Below, piece after piece: positions 19,329 to 29,331 of a DNA stretch of 64,000 nucleotides. Both the position numbers and the translations under genes were made by a program. The stretch's first letter is position 1, and each line of letters starts with the position of its first letter. Under the pieces are notes generated by a model, which was not told the origin of the DNA, made no database searches, and saw only the letters and a program-made list of their open reading frames with translations. Source of the stretch: Brevibacterium sp. JSBI002 (lineage in GTDB: Bacteria; Actinomycetota; Actinomycetes; Actinomycetales; Brevibacteriaceae); contig NZ_CP110341.1 in assembly GCF_026013965.1 (NCBI RefSeq), positions 1,984,001 through 2,048,000 on the forward strand, read 5' to 3'.

Positions 19329-21604
19329 ACGTCGAAGACGCCTTCGACCTTCCGCACGGCAGAGAGCACCGTATCGAGATGGCTCGCGTCGCTCATCTCA
19401 AAGACGAACTTCGACTGGGCCACGCGGGCCCGGGAGGTGCCGACCGAGGCCGACAGGATGTTCACATGGGTCTCGGTGAGCACCTTGGTGATATCGGAGA
19501 GCAGACCGGCACGATCGAGGGCCTCGACCTGGATCTGCACGAGGTAGATTCCGCTCGTCTTCTCACCCCACGAGACCTCGACCATGCGTTCGGGTTCACG
19601 TTTGAGCGAGGTGACGTTCGGGCAGTCGACGCGATGCACGGAGACTCCCGAACCGCGGGTGACGAAGCCGAGGATCTCGTCTCCCGGCACCGGGGTGCAG
19701 CAGCGAGCCAGTTTGACGAGCACATCGTCGACGCCTTTGACGATGACGCCTTCGGACGAGGAATGATGCCCCGAGGACTGGCCGGTGCGGTTGCGCGGCT
19801 CCGGCGGCAGCACGACAGACTCGTCGTCCTCCCCGACTTCCTTGGCCAGCAGATCGACGACGTGCTGAGCCGAGGACACACCGTTGCCGATCGCGGCATA
19901 GAGGGCGCTGACATCGGGCAGACGCATCTCCGTGGCGACGACCTGAAGAGCTTCCTGGCTCATCAGCGAAGCAGCGGAGATCGTGTGACGGCGCATCGCC
20001 CTGGCGAGCTGTTCGCGACCGTTCTCGATCGCCTCTTCGCGGCGCTCCTTCGAGAACCACTGGCGGATCTTGCTGCGCGCACGCGGGCTCTTGACGAAGC
20101 CGAGCCAGTCGCGGCTGGGGCCGGCGTTCTCGTCCTTCGAGGTGAAGACCTCGACGGAGTCCCCGTTCTTCAGCTCCGTGTCCAAGGCGACGAGGCGACC
20201 GTTGACGCGGGCACCCATCGTCTTGTGCCCGACCTCGGTGTGCACTGCGTAGGCGAAGTCGATGGGGGTGGCTCCCGAGGGCAGGCTCATCACCTCGCCC
20301 TTGGGCGTGAAGACGTAGACTTCCTTCGAGTTCACCTCGTAGCGGAGGCTGTCGAGGAACTCATCAGGGTCGGAGACCTCTCGCTGCCAGTCCAGCAGCT
20401 GTCGCAGCCAGGCGGCGTCGTCGACCTCACCGGCGTCGGAGACCTTCACCGAACGCGCGGTGTTCGAGGTCACGGCCTTCGACGACTTGTTGAGATCCTT
20501 GTACTTCCAGTGAGCGGCGACGCCGAATTCTGCACGGCGATCCATCTCGTGGGTCCGGATCTGGATCTCGACGGGCTTGCCGGCCGGCCCGATCACCGTG
20601 GTGTGCAGGCTCTGGTACATGTTGTACTTCGGCATCGCGATATAGTCCTTGAACCGTCCGGGAACAGGATTCCAGCGGGCGTGGACGATGCCGAGCGTGG
20701 CATAGCATTCGCGTACGGATTCGACGAGGACACGGACTCCGACGAGATCGTAGATGTCGGCGAACTCGTGTCCGCGCACGACCATCTTCTGATAGATCGA
20801 GTAGTAGTGCTTGGGGCGCCCCGTGATGGAGGCGTCGATTCCGGATTCCTTGAGTTCGCCCTGGAGCTCCTCGGAGACCGTGGCCAGATACTTCTCACGC
20901 TCGGGAGCACGATCCGCGACGAGCCGGACCACTTCGTCGTAGACCTTGGGATGGAGGACCTGGAAGGACAGGTCTTCGAGTTCCCATTTGATCGTGTTCA
21001 TGCCCAGCCGGTGGGCCAGCGGGGCAAAGATGTCGAGGGTCTCGCGAGCCTTCTTCGTGCTTGACGAGGCGGGCACGAATCGCCAGGTGCGCGCATTGTG
21101 CAGACGGTCGGCGAGCTTGATGACGAGGACGCGGATGTCCTTGGCCATCGCCACGATCATCTTGCGCACGGTCTCGGACTGCGCGGCCTGCCCGTAGGTG
21201 AGCTTGTCGAGCTTCGTCACCCCGTCGACCATGGCCGCGACTTCGGAGCCGAACTCCTCGGTGAGTTCGTCGAGCGAATACGAGGTGTCTTCGACGGTGT
21301 CGTGCAGCAGAGCGGCGGCGAGCGTGACCGGCAGCATGCCGATCTCCGCAAGGATCGTCGCCACCGCGATGGGGTGGGTGATGTAGGCGTCACCGGACTT
21401 GCGGGTCTGCCCTCGGTGAGCCTCCTCGGCGACCTTGTAGGCCCTGACGACGAGGTCGATGTCCGCCTTCGGATGGTTCGACTGCAGGGCCCGGATCATC
21501 GGGCCGAGCACTCGCGGGTAGCCAGGGTTGTTCTGTGCCCTGGCCGCCCACCAGGCTAAGCGGGAGATGCCTCGCGGACGGCGCGAATCGGCGGACGAAG
21601 CCAC
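19307..21604 (-). CDS. rel: Bifunctional (p)ppGpp synthetase/hydrolase Rel
   Basis: Makes and degrades the stringent-response alarmone. Domains in order: HD hydrolase (HPIAVATIL and LLHDTVEDT, residues about 75-100), synthetase ([12 protein letters not shown] through [12 protein letters not shown], about 250-290, and [10 protein letters not shown]), TGS ([12 protein letters not shown], about 420-480), a conserved cysteine/zinc-finger segment ([15 protein letters not shown], about 645) and a C-terminal ACT domain. 765 aa is a full-length RSH protein. The start is GTG at 21604 with AGGAG six bases upstream. It lies downstream of secDF. Confidence 0.95.
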   Translation of the reverse strand: MASSADSRRPRGISRLAWWAARAQNNPGYPRVLGPMIRALQSNHPKADIDLVVRAYKVAEEAHRGQTRKSGDAYITHPIAVATILAEIGMLPVTLAAALLHDTVEDTSYSLDELTEEFGSEVAAMVDGVTKLDKLTYGQAAQSETVRKMIVAMAKDIRVLVIKLADRLHNARTWRFVPASSSTKKARETLDIFAPLAHRLGMNTIKWELEDLSFQVLHPKVYDEVVRLVADRAPEREKYLATVSEELQGELKESGIDASITGRPKHYYSIYQKMVVRGHEFADIYDLVGVRVLVESVRECYATLGIVHARWNPVPGRFKDYIAMPKYNMYQSLHTTVIGPAGKPVEIQIRTHEMDRRAEFGVAAHWKYKDLNKSSKAVTSNTARSVKVSDAGEVDDAAWLRQLLDWQREVSDPDEFLDSLRYEVNSKEVYVFTPKGEVMSLPSGATPIDFAYAVHTEVGHKTMGARVNGRLVALDTELKNGDSVEVFTSKDENAGPSRDWLGFVKSPRARSKIRQWFSKERREEAIENGREQLARAMRRHTISAASLMSQEALQVVATEMRLPDVSALYAAIGNGVSSAQHVVDLLAKEVGEDDESVVLPPEPRNRTGQSSGHHSSSEGVIVKGVDDVLVKLARCCTPVPGDEILGFVTRGSGVSVHRVDCPNVTSLKREPERMVEVSWGEKTSGIYLVQIQVEALDRAGLLSDITKVLTETHVNILSASVGTSRARVAQSKFVFEMSDASHLDTVLSAVRKVEGVFDVYRISGG

Positions 21605-21624
21605 AACATCTCCTCTCTCGGGAA

Positions 21625-22641
21625 TCAGACTTCGGCGTGAGTCACCGGTGGGACGTCTGCTCCCCCATCCTTCAAGCGTAGTTCACGCACGGCCTCTTCC
21701 TGTGCCTTGACCGCCGGTTCATTTGCCCGGAGGAGGGCGTAGAGAGGGCTCGCGACGAACAGCGTCGAAGCGGCTGCCACTATAGTACCGATGAACAGGG
21801 ACAGCGAGATATCGACGAGTGTTCCAGCACCCAGCAGGAACACGCCGATGAAGAGGATCGACGCGATCGGCAGCACCGACACCACTGAGGTGTTGATCGA
21901 GCGCACTGTAGTCTGATTCACACCGAGGTTGACGAGTTCGGAGAACTTGAGATTCCGCTTCTCCTCGAATCTCGTCGTGTTCTCTCGGATCTTGTCGAAG
22001 ACCACCACCGTGTCATAGAGCGAGAAGCTGAGCACGGTGAGGAAGCCGATGATGGCCTCCGGGGTGACTTCGAAGCCGGTGGCCGAGTAGATGCCCATGG
22101 TCACGATCATCACGACGAAGAGGCCGACGATCGCCGCGAGCGACATCTTCCAAGTGCGGAAGTACAGGGCCATGACGACGAGTGCGATGGCCACGAAGAT
22201 GACGAGTGCGCGGATCATCTTCGACGTCACGTCCTGACCCCATTCGGGTCCGACGAACGTCGAGGTGACGTCTTCGACCTTCACGTCGTAGCCGGCGACG
22301 AGAGCGTCTCGGACTTCCTGCATCTGCGGGTCGGTGAGCTGGTTCGTCTCGATCTGGACGGCCGTGTCACTGGTCGGGGTCAGGCGCGGCTCGGCCCCGG
22401 AGACGACATCGTTGATGATGCCTTCGCCCTTGGCGGCCGAGGTGTCGCTGACGTGGTCGACCTGGAACTGCGAACCGCCCTTGAAGGCGATGCCGAAGTT
22501 GAAGCCGAAGATGAGCGGGACGAGCAGGGACAGGAGCACGAGGACTCCGGAGATGGCCAGCCACAGCTTCGCCTTGCCGACGAAGGGGATCGATGATTCG
22601 CCGCTGTGCAGGCGGTTGCCCCAGGCAAAGAACCGTTTCAC
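21625..22641 (-). CDS. secF: Protein translocase subunit SecF
   Basis: Membrane partner of SecD that uses the proton-motive force to assist Sec export. First membrane helix at about residues 25-48, then the signature [12 protein letters not shown], a periplasmic domain of about 85 residues, and a cluster of five helices from about 140 to 315 with the [13 protein letters not shown] motif near 215. Its GTG start at 22641 overlaps the secD stop (GTGA). Length 338 aa is normal. Confidence 0.95.
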   Translation of the reverse strand: MKRFFAWGNRLHSGESSIPFVGKAKLWLAISGVLVLLSLLVPLIFGFNFGIAFKGGSQFQVDHVSDTSAAKGEGIINDVVSGAEPRLTPTSDTAVQIETNQLTDPQMQEVRDALVAGYDVKVEDVTSTFVGPEWGQDVTSKMIRALVIFVAIALVVMALYFRTWKMSLAAIVGLFVVMIVTMGIYSATGFEVTPEAIIGFLTVLSFSLYDTVVVFDKIRENTTRFEEKRNLKFSELVNLGVNQTTVRSINTSVVSVLPIASILFIGVFLLGAGTLVDISLSLFIGTIVAAASTLFVASPLYALLRANEPAVKAQEEAVRELRLKDGGADVPPVTHAEV

Positions 22642-24800
22642 TTGTCAGTCTCCTTGCCGTCGTCAGCCGTCGAGTCTTCGACGGCATCGTCTTTCTCGGC
22701 CCGTCGGGCCGCGGCCTTCCGCTCGGCGATGGTCATTCCGCCCGTCGCAGCCGCGGACTTCGCCGCTTTCGTGCTCTTCGACTTCGTGGTCGTGGCCGTG
22801 CCGGTCGTGGAATCGTCTGCCGTGGACGTCGCCGTGGTCTCCTCCGACTCGGACGCAGCTGCCGCCGCGGCTGTCGCATCGGAGGAGTCGTCTGCGCTCA
22901 TTCCGGCCTTGCGCATCCGTGCCTTCTCGCGCCGCTTGGCCTCGGGCGACTTGTCCTTGTCATCGATGGACAGATTGAGCGCGCCGCGGTAGGCGGCGGG
23001 TTTGACTCCGAGCAGACGCGGATCCATTCCGGACATCGGGTGGCCCTCGCCGAAGAACTTCGTGCGGGCCAGGAACTGCAGCATCGGATGGGTGAACAGG
23101 AAGACGATGAGCACGTCGATGATCACGGTCAGTCCCAGGGTGAAGGCGAAGCCTCGCACAGAGCCGACGGCCAGGATGTAGAGGATGACCGCGGCGAGCA
23201 TGTTCACTGCCTTCGAAGCGTAGATCGTGCGCTTGGCACGGTCCCAGCCGACCTCGACAGCAGAGAGCAGATTGCGGCCGCTGCGCAGTTCGTCTCGGAC
23301 ACGTTCGAAGTAGACGATGAACGAGTCCGCCGCCATGCCGATGCCGATGATGATACCGGCGACACCGGCCAGGGACAGTCGGTAGCCGTATCTCCACGAT
23401 GCCAACAGCAGCAGCAGGTAGGTGAGCACACCGGCGACGACGAGGCTCGAAACGGTGACGAGGCCGAGCACTCGGTACTGCAGCAACGAGTAGACGACGA
23501 CGAGGAGGAGCCCGACCAGACCGGTGAGCAGACCGATCTTGAGGTAGTTCGATCCCAGGGTCGGCGAGATCTGATCCTCGCTCTGGACCTGGAAGCTCAG
23601 CGGCAGCGAACCGTTCTTGAGCTGGTCGGCCAGAGTCTGCGCCTCGTCGAGGCTAAAGGCACCGGTGATCTGGGCGTTGCCGTCGGTGATCACAACATCA
23701 GAGCTCGGCGCCGACAGCACGAGACCGTCGAGTTCGATCGCGAACTGGTTGTAGGGCTGCTGTTTTCCGGTGATGTCCGAGGTGATCTGCTTGAAGATCT
23801 CACGACCGGTGGAGTCGAAGGAGAGGTTGACGGCAGGGTTGTTGGTCTGCACGCCGTTGGCTCCTGCGGCATAGCCGGCACTGGCATCGGCGAGGTGATC
23901 GCCGGAGAGTTCCACCGGGCCGAGGATGTACTTCGCCTGTCCGTCTTCGGAGCACGAGACGACCGGCTCGTCCGAGGGCTGCTGTTCGCCGCCCGTCCGG
24001 TTCTTCTTGTCCGTGCAGTCGAGCTCGGTGTACTCCTTGATGATCTTGTCGGACTGCCATTCGGAGGCGTCCTTCTCCGGATCGAAGAGCGGCCGCGGCG
24101 TCGAGTCGGTGACCTTCGTGCTGTCGCTCGATCCGCTGCCTTCTCCGGACTTCTCCGCGTCCTTGCTCTCCGACTCCGAGGACTTCGTCTTCTCGGAGGC
24201 CGCGTTCGACTTCTTCGTCTCGCCGCCGGCATTGACGACATCGCCGCCGCCGGACGGAGCCTGGTCCTCGCTCTGTCCGTCGCCCTGCGAGTCGGCACCG
24301 GTGAGGTCCTCGAGGCGTTTGCGCTCTTCGTCGCTCAGCCCGTCATCGCCGCCCGATTCCTCGCCGCTCTTCTCCTGTTCCTTCTGGATCTGCTCCTGCG
24401 AACGCGGGTCACCGACCAGCGCCACACGACGGAAGACCAGCTGAGCAGACGAGCGGACGAGGTTTCGAGTCTCCTCGTCGGGGTTGCCCGGCAGATTCAC
24501 GACGATGTTGCGGTCGCCCTGCGTCGTGATCTCGGCTTCGGAGACACCGGTCGAGTCGACGCGCTGGCGGATGATCGCCACGGCCTGATCGAGCTGCTCC
24601 TTGCTGATGTCCGTGCCCTTGGACACCTGTGGTTCCAGAATGATCGACGTTCCGCCCTCGAGGTCGAGCGCGAGCTTCGGAGTCGTCGTGGCATTCGACC
24701 AGATGACACCGCCGGCGATGATTGCGGCCAGCACCAGAGTGATGATGGTCAGCCACAGGAAGCGCAAACCAGGGCGTGGTTTTTCTTCGATATCGGACAC
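22638..24800 (-). CDS. secD: Protein translocase subunit SecD with long low-complexity insert
   Basis: Sec accessory membrane protein: N-terminal helix (about 14-35), LALDLEGGTSIIL signature, P1-domain segments, and six helices from about 455 to 625 with GIIIGIGMAADSFIVYFERVRDELR. It is 720 aa, about 130-150 longer than usual, because of a Ser/Glu/Asp/Gly-rich insert (about residues 131-236) in the extracytoplasmic domain and an Ala/Ser/Thr/Lys-rich cytosolic tail (about 660-720). The start is GTG at 24800. It is followed by secF with a four-base overlap. Confidence 0.95.
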   Translation of the reverse strand: MSDIEEKPRPGLRFLWLTIITLVLAAIIAGGVIWSNATTTPKLALDLEGGTSIILEPQVSKGTDISKEQLDQAVAIIRQRVDSTGVSEAEITTQGDRNIVVNLPGNPDEETRNLVRSSAQLVFRRVALVGDPRSQEQIQKEQEKSGEESGGDDGLSDEERKRLEDLTGADSQGDGQSEDQAPSGGGDVVNAGGETKKSNAASEKTKSSESESKDAEKSGEGSGSSDSTKVTDSTPRPLFDPEKDASEWQSDKIIKEYTELDCTDKKNRTGGEQQPSDEPVVSCSEDGQAKYILGPVELSGDHLADASAGYAAGANGVQTNNPAVNLSFDSTGREIFKQITSDITGKQQPYNQFAIELDGLVLSAPSSDVVITDGNAQITGAFSLDEAQTLADQLKNGSLPLSFQVQSEDQISPTLGSNYLKIGLLTGLVGLLLVVVYSLLQYRVLGLVTVSSLVVAGVLTYLLLLLASWRYGYRLSLAGVAGIIIGIGMAADSFIVYFERVRDELRSGRNLLSAVEVGWDRAKRTIYASKAVNMLAAVILYILAVGSVRGFAFTLGLTVIIDVLIVFLFTHPMLQFLARTKFFGEGHPMSGMDPRLLGVKPAAYRGALNLSIDDKDKSPEAKRREKARMRKAGMSADDSSDATAAAAAASESEETTATSTADDSTTGTATTTKSKSTKAAKSAAATGGMTIAERKAAARRAEKDDAVEDSTADDGKETDK

Positions 24801-24838
24801 GTTTCAGCTTTCAGTCGGGAGAAGAGTGCGAGAACGGA

Positions 24839-25420
24839 TCAGTTCTTCTTGTCGGAATCCGAATCAGTCGGGTCCGTGGACTCCGCAGCGGCGGAGTCGG
24901 CATCGGTCCCAGCGGCGGCCTCGGTGTCGACGTCCTCGGTCTGAGCGACTGCTTCGGCGTCGGCGTCCTCGGTCTTCGCAACGGACTCATCGGCGATGAC
25001 GTCATCGGACGCGTCCTCGTCCGGAGTGTCCTTCTCGGCGCGTTTGCGTTCGTTCATGGCGTCGAGCTCGGCGTCGGTGATGGCCGGCTTCTCGTCTGCG
25101 TCGACATCGACATCGGCATCTGCAGCGGGGGCGGCGGCATCGGGAGCGTCGACGGGCGCTGTGGCCTGGTTGTTCTCGATCTGACCGATGGCCTGGCGGT
25201 GGACGCGCAGAACCGTGCCGGGACCCGACTCGATGGTCACCTGGTTGTTCTCTTCGTCGATGGAGAGCACGGTGCCGAAGACACCGAAGGTCGTCATCAC
25301 GGTCGCGCCGGGCACGAGACCCGATTTGATCTGCTCCGCACGCGCTTTCTGCTTACGCCGAGAATTGAACAGGAAAAAGATCAGCAGCGCGGCAAGCGCA
25401 AGAGGGATCAGCAAATCCAC
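24839..25420 (-). CDS. yajC: Preprotein translocase subunit YajC with acidic tail
   Basis: Single-pass membrane protein of the SecDF-YajC complex. A short N-terminal helix (residues 2-19, LLIPLALAALLIFFLFN) is followed by a basic stretch (SRRKQKARAEQ) and the conserved KSGLVPGATVMTTFGVFGTV core. From about residue 95 to 193 the protein is an Asp/Glu/Ala-rich, probably disordered tail, which makes it much longer than the ~100-aa enterobacterial form. GTG start at 25420. It sits directly upstream of secD. Confidence 0.93.
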   Translation of the reverse strand: MDLLIPLALAALLIFFLFNSRRKQKARAEQIKSGLVPGATVMTTFGVFGTVLSIDEENNQVTIESGPGTVLRVHRQAIGQIENNQATAPVDAPDAAAPAADADVDVDADEKPAITDAELDAMNERKRAEKDTPDEDASDDVIADESVAKTEDADAEAVAQTEDVDTEAAAGTDADSAAAESTDPTDSDSDKKN

Positions 25421-25500
25421 AGATATCAGCCTTTCATAGGAATGAATCAGTGAACCAGCTTAGTTCGTCCTCACCTCTCATAGCGAACTCAAAGGCAGGG

Positions 25501-26577
25501 TCAGAACTCATAGTTTGCTGGGATCTGCATTTTCAGGTGCTTCCAGGCCGCTGTGGTGGCCACACGTCCACGTGGGGTGCGGCTGATCAGGCCCTCTCGG
25601 ACGAGGTAGGGCTCGGACACGGTTTCGACCGTATCGGCTTCTTCGCCGACGGAGACGGCGAGGGTTCCCAGCCCGACCGGGCCCCCGCCGAAGCGCTTGC
25701 ACAGAACCTGCAGAACCGACCGGTCGAGGCGGTCGAGACCGAGCTCGTCGACCTCGTAGACGCGCAGGGCATTGGTGGCGGCCTCCTCGTCGATGATTCC
25801 GCTCCCTCGCACCTGGGCCCAGTCGCGGACGCGGCGCAGCAGGCGATTCGCGATTCGCGGGGTTCCGCGGGAACGTGTGGAGATCTCTTCGAGCCCGGCG
25901 TGTTCGGCATCGATGCCGAGCATCCTGGCCGAACGTTTGAGAACCGTGAGCAGATCGGCGCTCGAATAGAAGTCGAGCAGGGCGGTGAAGCCGAAGCGGT
26001 CACGCAGCGGCGCGGGCAGCAGACCGGATCGGGTGGTCGCCCCGACGAGGGTGAATTGCGGGAGGTCGAGCGGGATGGCGGTGGCACCGGGTCCTTTGCC
26101 GACGATGACGTCGACTCGGAAGTCCTCCATCGCCACGTACAGCATCTCCTCGGCGGCCCGGGCCATGCGGTGGATCTCGTCGATGAAGAGGACTTCACCT
26201 TCTTCGAGGGAGGACAGGATGGCTGCGAGGTCACCGGCATGCTGGACGGCCGGGCCGGAGGTCACTCGCAGGCTCGAGTTCATCTCGTGGGCGATGATCA
26301 TCGCCAGCGTGGTCTTGCCGAGCCCGGGAGGACCGGAGAGCAGCACATGGTCGGGTGCCTTCTGTCTGGCCTTCGCCGCGTCGAGGACGAGGGAGAGCTG
26401 CTCACGCACCTGCGGCTGGCCGATGAAGTCGGCCAGGCCCTTCGGACGCAGCGCCGCCTCGGCATCGCGTTCGGCCGTCTCGGCACGACCGGAGACGAGT
26501 CTCTCCTGTTCGGCTCCGGTCAGGTCCTGATCACCGAAGTCCACCTCATAGGAGCCGGGGTCGAACGAGCCTGTCAT
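25501..26577 (-). CDS. ruvB: Holliday junction branch migration helicase RuvB
   Basis: AAA+ motor that drives branch migration with RuvA. Contains [11 protein letters not shown], Walker [14 protein letters not shown], Walker [11 protein letters not shown], sensor 1 [11 protein letters not shown], the arginine-finger region around PLRDRFGF, and the C-terminal winged helix ending in RTPRGRVAT. Length 358 aa. The ATG at 26577 overlaps the ruvA stop in ATGA, matching the standard ruvC-ruvA-ruvB order. Confidence 0.97.
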   Translation of the reverse strand: MTGSFDPGSYEVDFGDQDLTGAEQERLVSGRAETAERDAEAALRPKGLADFIGQPQVREQLSLVLDAAKARQKAPDHVLLSGPPGLGKTTLAMIIAHEMNSSLRVTSGPAVQHAGDLAAILSSLEEGEVLFIDEIHRMARAAEEMLYVAMEDFRVDVIVGKGPGATAIPLDLPQFTLVGATTRSGLLPAPLRDRFGFTALLDFYSSADLLTVLKRSARMLGIDAEHAGLEEISTRSRGTPRIANRLLRRVRDWAQVRGSGIIDEEAATNALRVYEVDELGLDRLDRSVLQVLCKRFGGGPVGLGTLAVSVGEEADTVETVSEPYLVREGLISRTPRGRVATTAAWKHLKMQIPANYEF

Positions 26578-27170
26578 CTCTTCGCACCCAGAACCTTCAG
26601 AGCGGCCTTGAGGACCACGGAGGTGCCGGCATCAGCACCGGTCTCCTCGACGACGTCGGCGACGACGTCCTCAGCCTGCGCTTCCTTCCACCCGAGACCC
26701 ACAAGAGCGTCGACGACCTGCTGGTTGCCGCCGCCGAAGGACAGAGTGGGTCCGGGAGAGGCAGCGGTGAGCTTCGGCAGTTTGTTCTCCAGCTCGAGGA
26801 TGATGCGCGAGGCGCCCTTCTTCCCGATTCCGGGGACTCGGGTGAGCGCGTTGGCATCCTGATTCGTGATCGCGGCGGCAAGTTCGTCAGGTCCCATCAC
26901 CGAGAGGATCGCCATAGCCAGACGCGGACCGATTCCGGAGATCGACAGCAGCACTTCGAAGGTGTGGTTCTCGTCTTCGGTGCCGAAGCCGTAGAGCGTC
27001 ATCGAGTCTTCGCGCACCACGAGGCTGGTGACCAGTTCGATCTCGGCGCCGTGCCGAGTCCCGGCCAGGGTGTCCGGGGTGACGTGCACCTTCCGGCCGA
27101 CGCCGTAGGTCAGAACGACGAGGTGGTCAGCTGCGATCCGATGCACCGTACCGCTGAGGAAACTGATCAC
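26574..27170 (-). CDS. ruvA: Holliday junction branch migration complex subunit RuvA
   Basis: Binds four-way junctions and loads RuvB. The N-terminal OB-fold begins with [12 protein letters not shown], two helix-hairpin-helix motifs follow ([13 protein letters not shown] and [16 protein letters not shown]), and a C-terminal RuvB-binding domain spans about residues 145-198. The GTG start at 27170 has AAGAAAGG upstream. It lies 65 bases after ruvC. Confidence 0.95.
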   Translation of the reverse strand: MISFLSGTVHRIAADHLVVLTYGVGRKVHVTPDTLAGTRHGAEIELVTSLVVREDSMTLYGFGTEDENHTFEVLLSISGIGPRLAMAILSVMGPDELAAAITNQDANALTRVPGIGKKGASRIILELENKLPKLTAASPGPTLSFGGGNQQVVDALVGLGWKEAQAEDVVADVVEETGADAGTSVVLKAALKVLGAKR

Positions 27171-27235
27171 GGACAGCCTTTCTTAAGGGGAACACGTGTA
27201 CGAATCCAGGTTAGCAGGCGCCCGCTCCCCCATGC

Positions 27236-27832
27236 TCACTTGGCGCGCCGCATGGCCTCGGCCCACTGCTGCTGGGCCTTCGTCAGTCCGCTGCCCTGCC
27301 TCCCGCCGGCCTTGCGTTCGGTCAGGTCCTTATTGATCCCCGGCGTCGATTGGGCCGACAGCGCCCCGCGCCAGGAATGGCAGATCGCGATCGCCAGGGC
27401 GTCGGCGGCGTCGGCGGGCTTCGGTGGTGCATCGAGTCCGAGGATCCGCGTCACCATCGAGGTGACCTGCTTCTTGTCCGCACGGCCCGAACCGGTGATC
27501 GCGGCCTTGACCTCGGATGGGGTGTGCATAGCCACCGGCAGACCGCGGCGGGCGGCCAGTCCCATGGTCAGTCCCGATGCCTGGGCGGTGCCCATGATCG
27601 TGGACACATCGTTGCGTGCGAAGACGCGTTCGATGGCCACGACATCGGGACGGTACGTGTCCAGCCAGCTGTCGAACGCCTCGGCGATGGCACCGAGACG
27701 GAGGTCGACGGAATCGGCCGAAGGAGTCCTCAGGACGTCGACGGCGACCATCTTCGCCTTCCGGGCGGGCAGGGTGTCGATGACACCGAGCCCGCACCGG
27801 GTCAGGCCGGGATCAACACCGAGGATGCGCAT
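27236..27832 (-). CDS. ruvC: Crossover junction endodeoxyribonuclease RuvC
   Basis: Dimeric nuclease that resolves Holliday junctions. The RNase H-fold acidic residues are visible: Asp in [11 protein letters not shown] at the N-terminus, Glu in [11 protein letters not shown] near residue 70, and the paired aspartates in [12 protein letters not shown] near residue 145. Length is 198 aa including a basic C-terminal tail of about 25 residues. Its ATG shares one base with the yebC stop. Confidence 0.95.
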   Translation of the reverse strand: MRILGVDPGLTRCGLGVIDTLPARKAKMVAVDVLRTPSADSVDLRLGAIAEAFDSWLDTYRPDVVAIERVFARNDVSTIMGTAQASGLTMGLAARRGLPVAMHTPSEVKAAITGSGRADKKQVTSMVTRILGLDAPPKPADAADALAIAICHSWRGALSAQSTPGINKDLTERKAGGRQGSGLTKAQQQWAEAMRRAK

Positions 27833-28584
27833 CAGGCATCGAGTTCGGCGAGGACCTCATCGCTGACATCGGCGTTCGAGTAGACGTTCTGCACCTCGTC
27901 GCTGTCTTCGAGCGCATCGATGAGGGAGAATACCTTGCTCGCGGTCTCTGCGTCGAGGCTGACCTCGAGTTCGGGCACGAAGGAGGCCTCGGCCGAGTCG
28001 TAGTCGATTCCGGCGTCGACGAGGGCCGTACGCACGGCCACGAGGTCGGTGGCCTCGCAGATGATCTCGAACTTCTCGCCGACTTCCTTGACCTCTTCGG
28101 CTCCGGCGTCCATGGTCGCCAGCAGAATGGCCTCTTCGTCGGTCTCCTCTGCATTGACGGTGATGACGCCCTTGCGGTTGAAGTTGTACGTCACCGAACC
28201 GGGATCGGCCATCGAACCGCCGTTGCGGGTCACGGCCACGCGCACCTCGGACGCGGCGCGGTTGCGGTTGTCGGTGAGACATTCGATGAGCAGTGCCACA
28301 CCGCCGGCGGCGTAGCCTTCGTACATGATCGTCTCGTAGTTGACACCGGAGCCGTCGAGACCGCCGCCGCGCTTGACCGCACGGGTGATGTTGTCCGCGG
28401 GGACCGAGTTCTTCTTCGCCTTCTGGATCGCATCGAACAGCGTCGGGTTGCCGTCGGGGTCGGGTCCACCGTTGCGTGCGGCCACCTCGATGTTCTTGAT
28501 CAGCTTGGCAAACAGCTTGCCGCGCTTGGCATCGATGGCAGCCTTCTTGTGTTTAGTCGTTGCCCATTTGGAATGACCTGACAC
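27832..28584 (-). CDS. YebC/PmpR-family protein
   Basis: Conserved protein described as a transcriptional regulator in some bacteria and as a translation factor acting at polyproline in others. It begins with the hallmark [22 protein letters not shown] and continues with [17 protein letters not shown] and [18 protein letters not shown]. Length 250 aa is typical. GTG start at 28584 follows AAGGAA. Cotranscription with ruvC is the usual arrangement. A TAGACT -10-like box lies at 28616-28621, about 30 bases upstream. Confidence 0.93.
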   Translation of the reverse strand: MSGHSKWATTKHKKAAIDAKRGKLFAKLIKNIEVAARNGGPDPDGNPTLFDAIQKAKKNSVPADNITRAVKRGGGLDGSGVNYETIMYEGYAAGGVALLIECLTDNRNRAASEVRVAVTRNGGSMADPGSVTYNFNRKGVITVNAEETDEEAILLATMDAGAEEVKEVGEKFEIICEATDLVAVRTALVDAGIDYDSAEASFVPELEVSLDAETASKVFSLIDALEDSDEVQNVYSNADVSDEVLAELDA

Positions 28585-28721
28585 TGGTGTTCCTTCCTGT
28601 AGTTACAGCCTCTCAAGTCTATACGCTGACCGCCCCGACTCATGCAGACTTCCCGTGCGCGATTCCGTACGGAATCGCACCGGACTTCGCTGCGAACCTG
28701 TTCGGTTCCGCGATCGTGAGC

Positions 28722-29201
28722 TCAGTCGATGACCAGCGGCACGTCGGGAACGGACCCGGCGGTGGCCAGGTCGATGAGGCCGAGGAGGTTCTTCGGATAG
28801 ATCGTCTCCGTCGTGGCCAGGAGCTCCTCCCGAGTCCACCAGCGGAATTCGAGCAGGCTGCGCTTCTCGATGTCCGTCCATACCGCGTCTTCGAGTTCGA
28901 TGTCCTCGCTGGTGCGGAACGCGAAGTAGGTTTCGACCTGGCGCAGCGACTTCTCCGTGAATTCGAAGACCTCGTCGCGCGTGGCCAAGGGACCGATGAG
29001 TTCGTGAGGTTCGCATTCGATCCCGGTCTCCTCCGCGAGTTCCCGGGCCGCCGTCTGCGCTGCCGACTCGCCGAGTTCGGAACCGCCTCCGCAGGTCATC
29101 CACCATTGGTGGCTGGGGGTCAGCAGATCCTGGGCACGGATCAGGAGAACCTCGTCGCGCTCATTGAGTAATACGACCCGTGAGGCTTTACGAGGTTTCA
29201 T
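28722..29201 (-). CDS. NUDIX hydrolase
   Basis: 159-aa hydrolase of nucleoside-diphosphate-linked compounds. A NUDIX box is seen at about residues 39-61: GGSELGESAAQTAARELAEE followed by TGI, with the expected Gly, Glu, Arg and paired Glu. The ATG at 29201 has GGAGAA upstream; the frame stays open to 29564, but that region overlaps the S9 peptidase gene and does not look coding in this frame. The substrate cannot be inferred. Confidence 0.85.
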   Translation of the reverse strand: MKPRKASRVVLLNERDEVLLIRAQDLLTPSHQWWMTCGGGSELGESAAQTAARELAEETGIECEPHELIGPLATRDEVFEFTEKSLRQVETYFAFRTSEDIELEDAVWTDIEKRSLLEFRWWTREELLATTETIYPKNLLGLIDLATAGSVPDVPLVID

Positions 29202-29331
29202 GTTTCTCCAGTGGTCGGCGGCGAAGGGAGGCAAGTGTTTGCAGAATAATGACGCTGGGGGATTTCGGCAAGAGCGCGACAGCGGCCCAGAGAACGATAT
29301 CGGCTCTGCGCGGTCCCGGCCAACTCGGCGC

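Noticed and set aside
19085..21064. A 659-codon plus-strand frame opposite rel
   Set aside because: Antisense shadow of rel, with no promoter, ribosome site or motif of its own.
22593..24944. A 783-codon open frame on the plus strand opposite secD
   Set aside because: It mirrors secD codon by codon, has no recognisable domain, and such antisense frames are expected in GC-rich genes with strong third-position bias.
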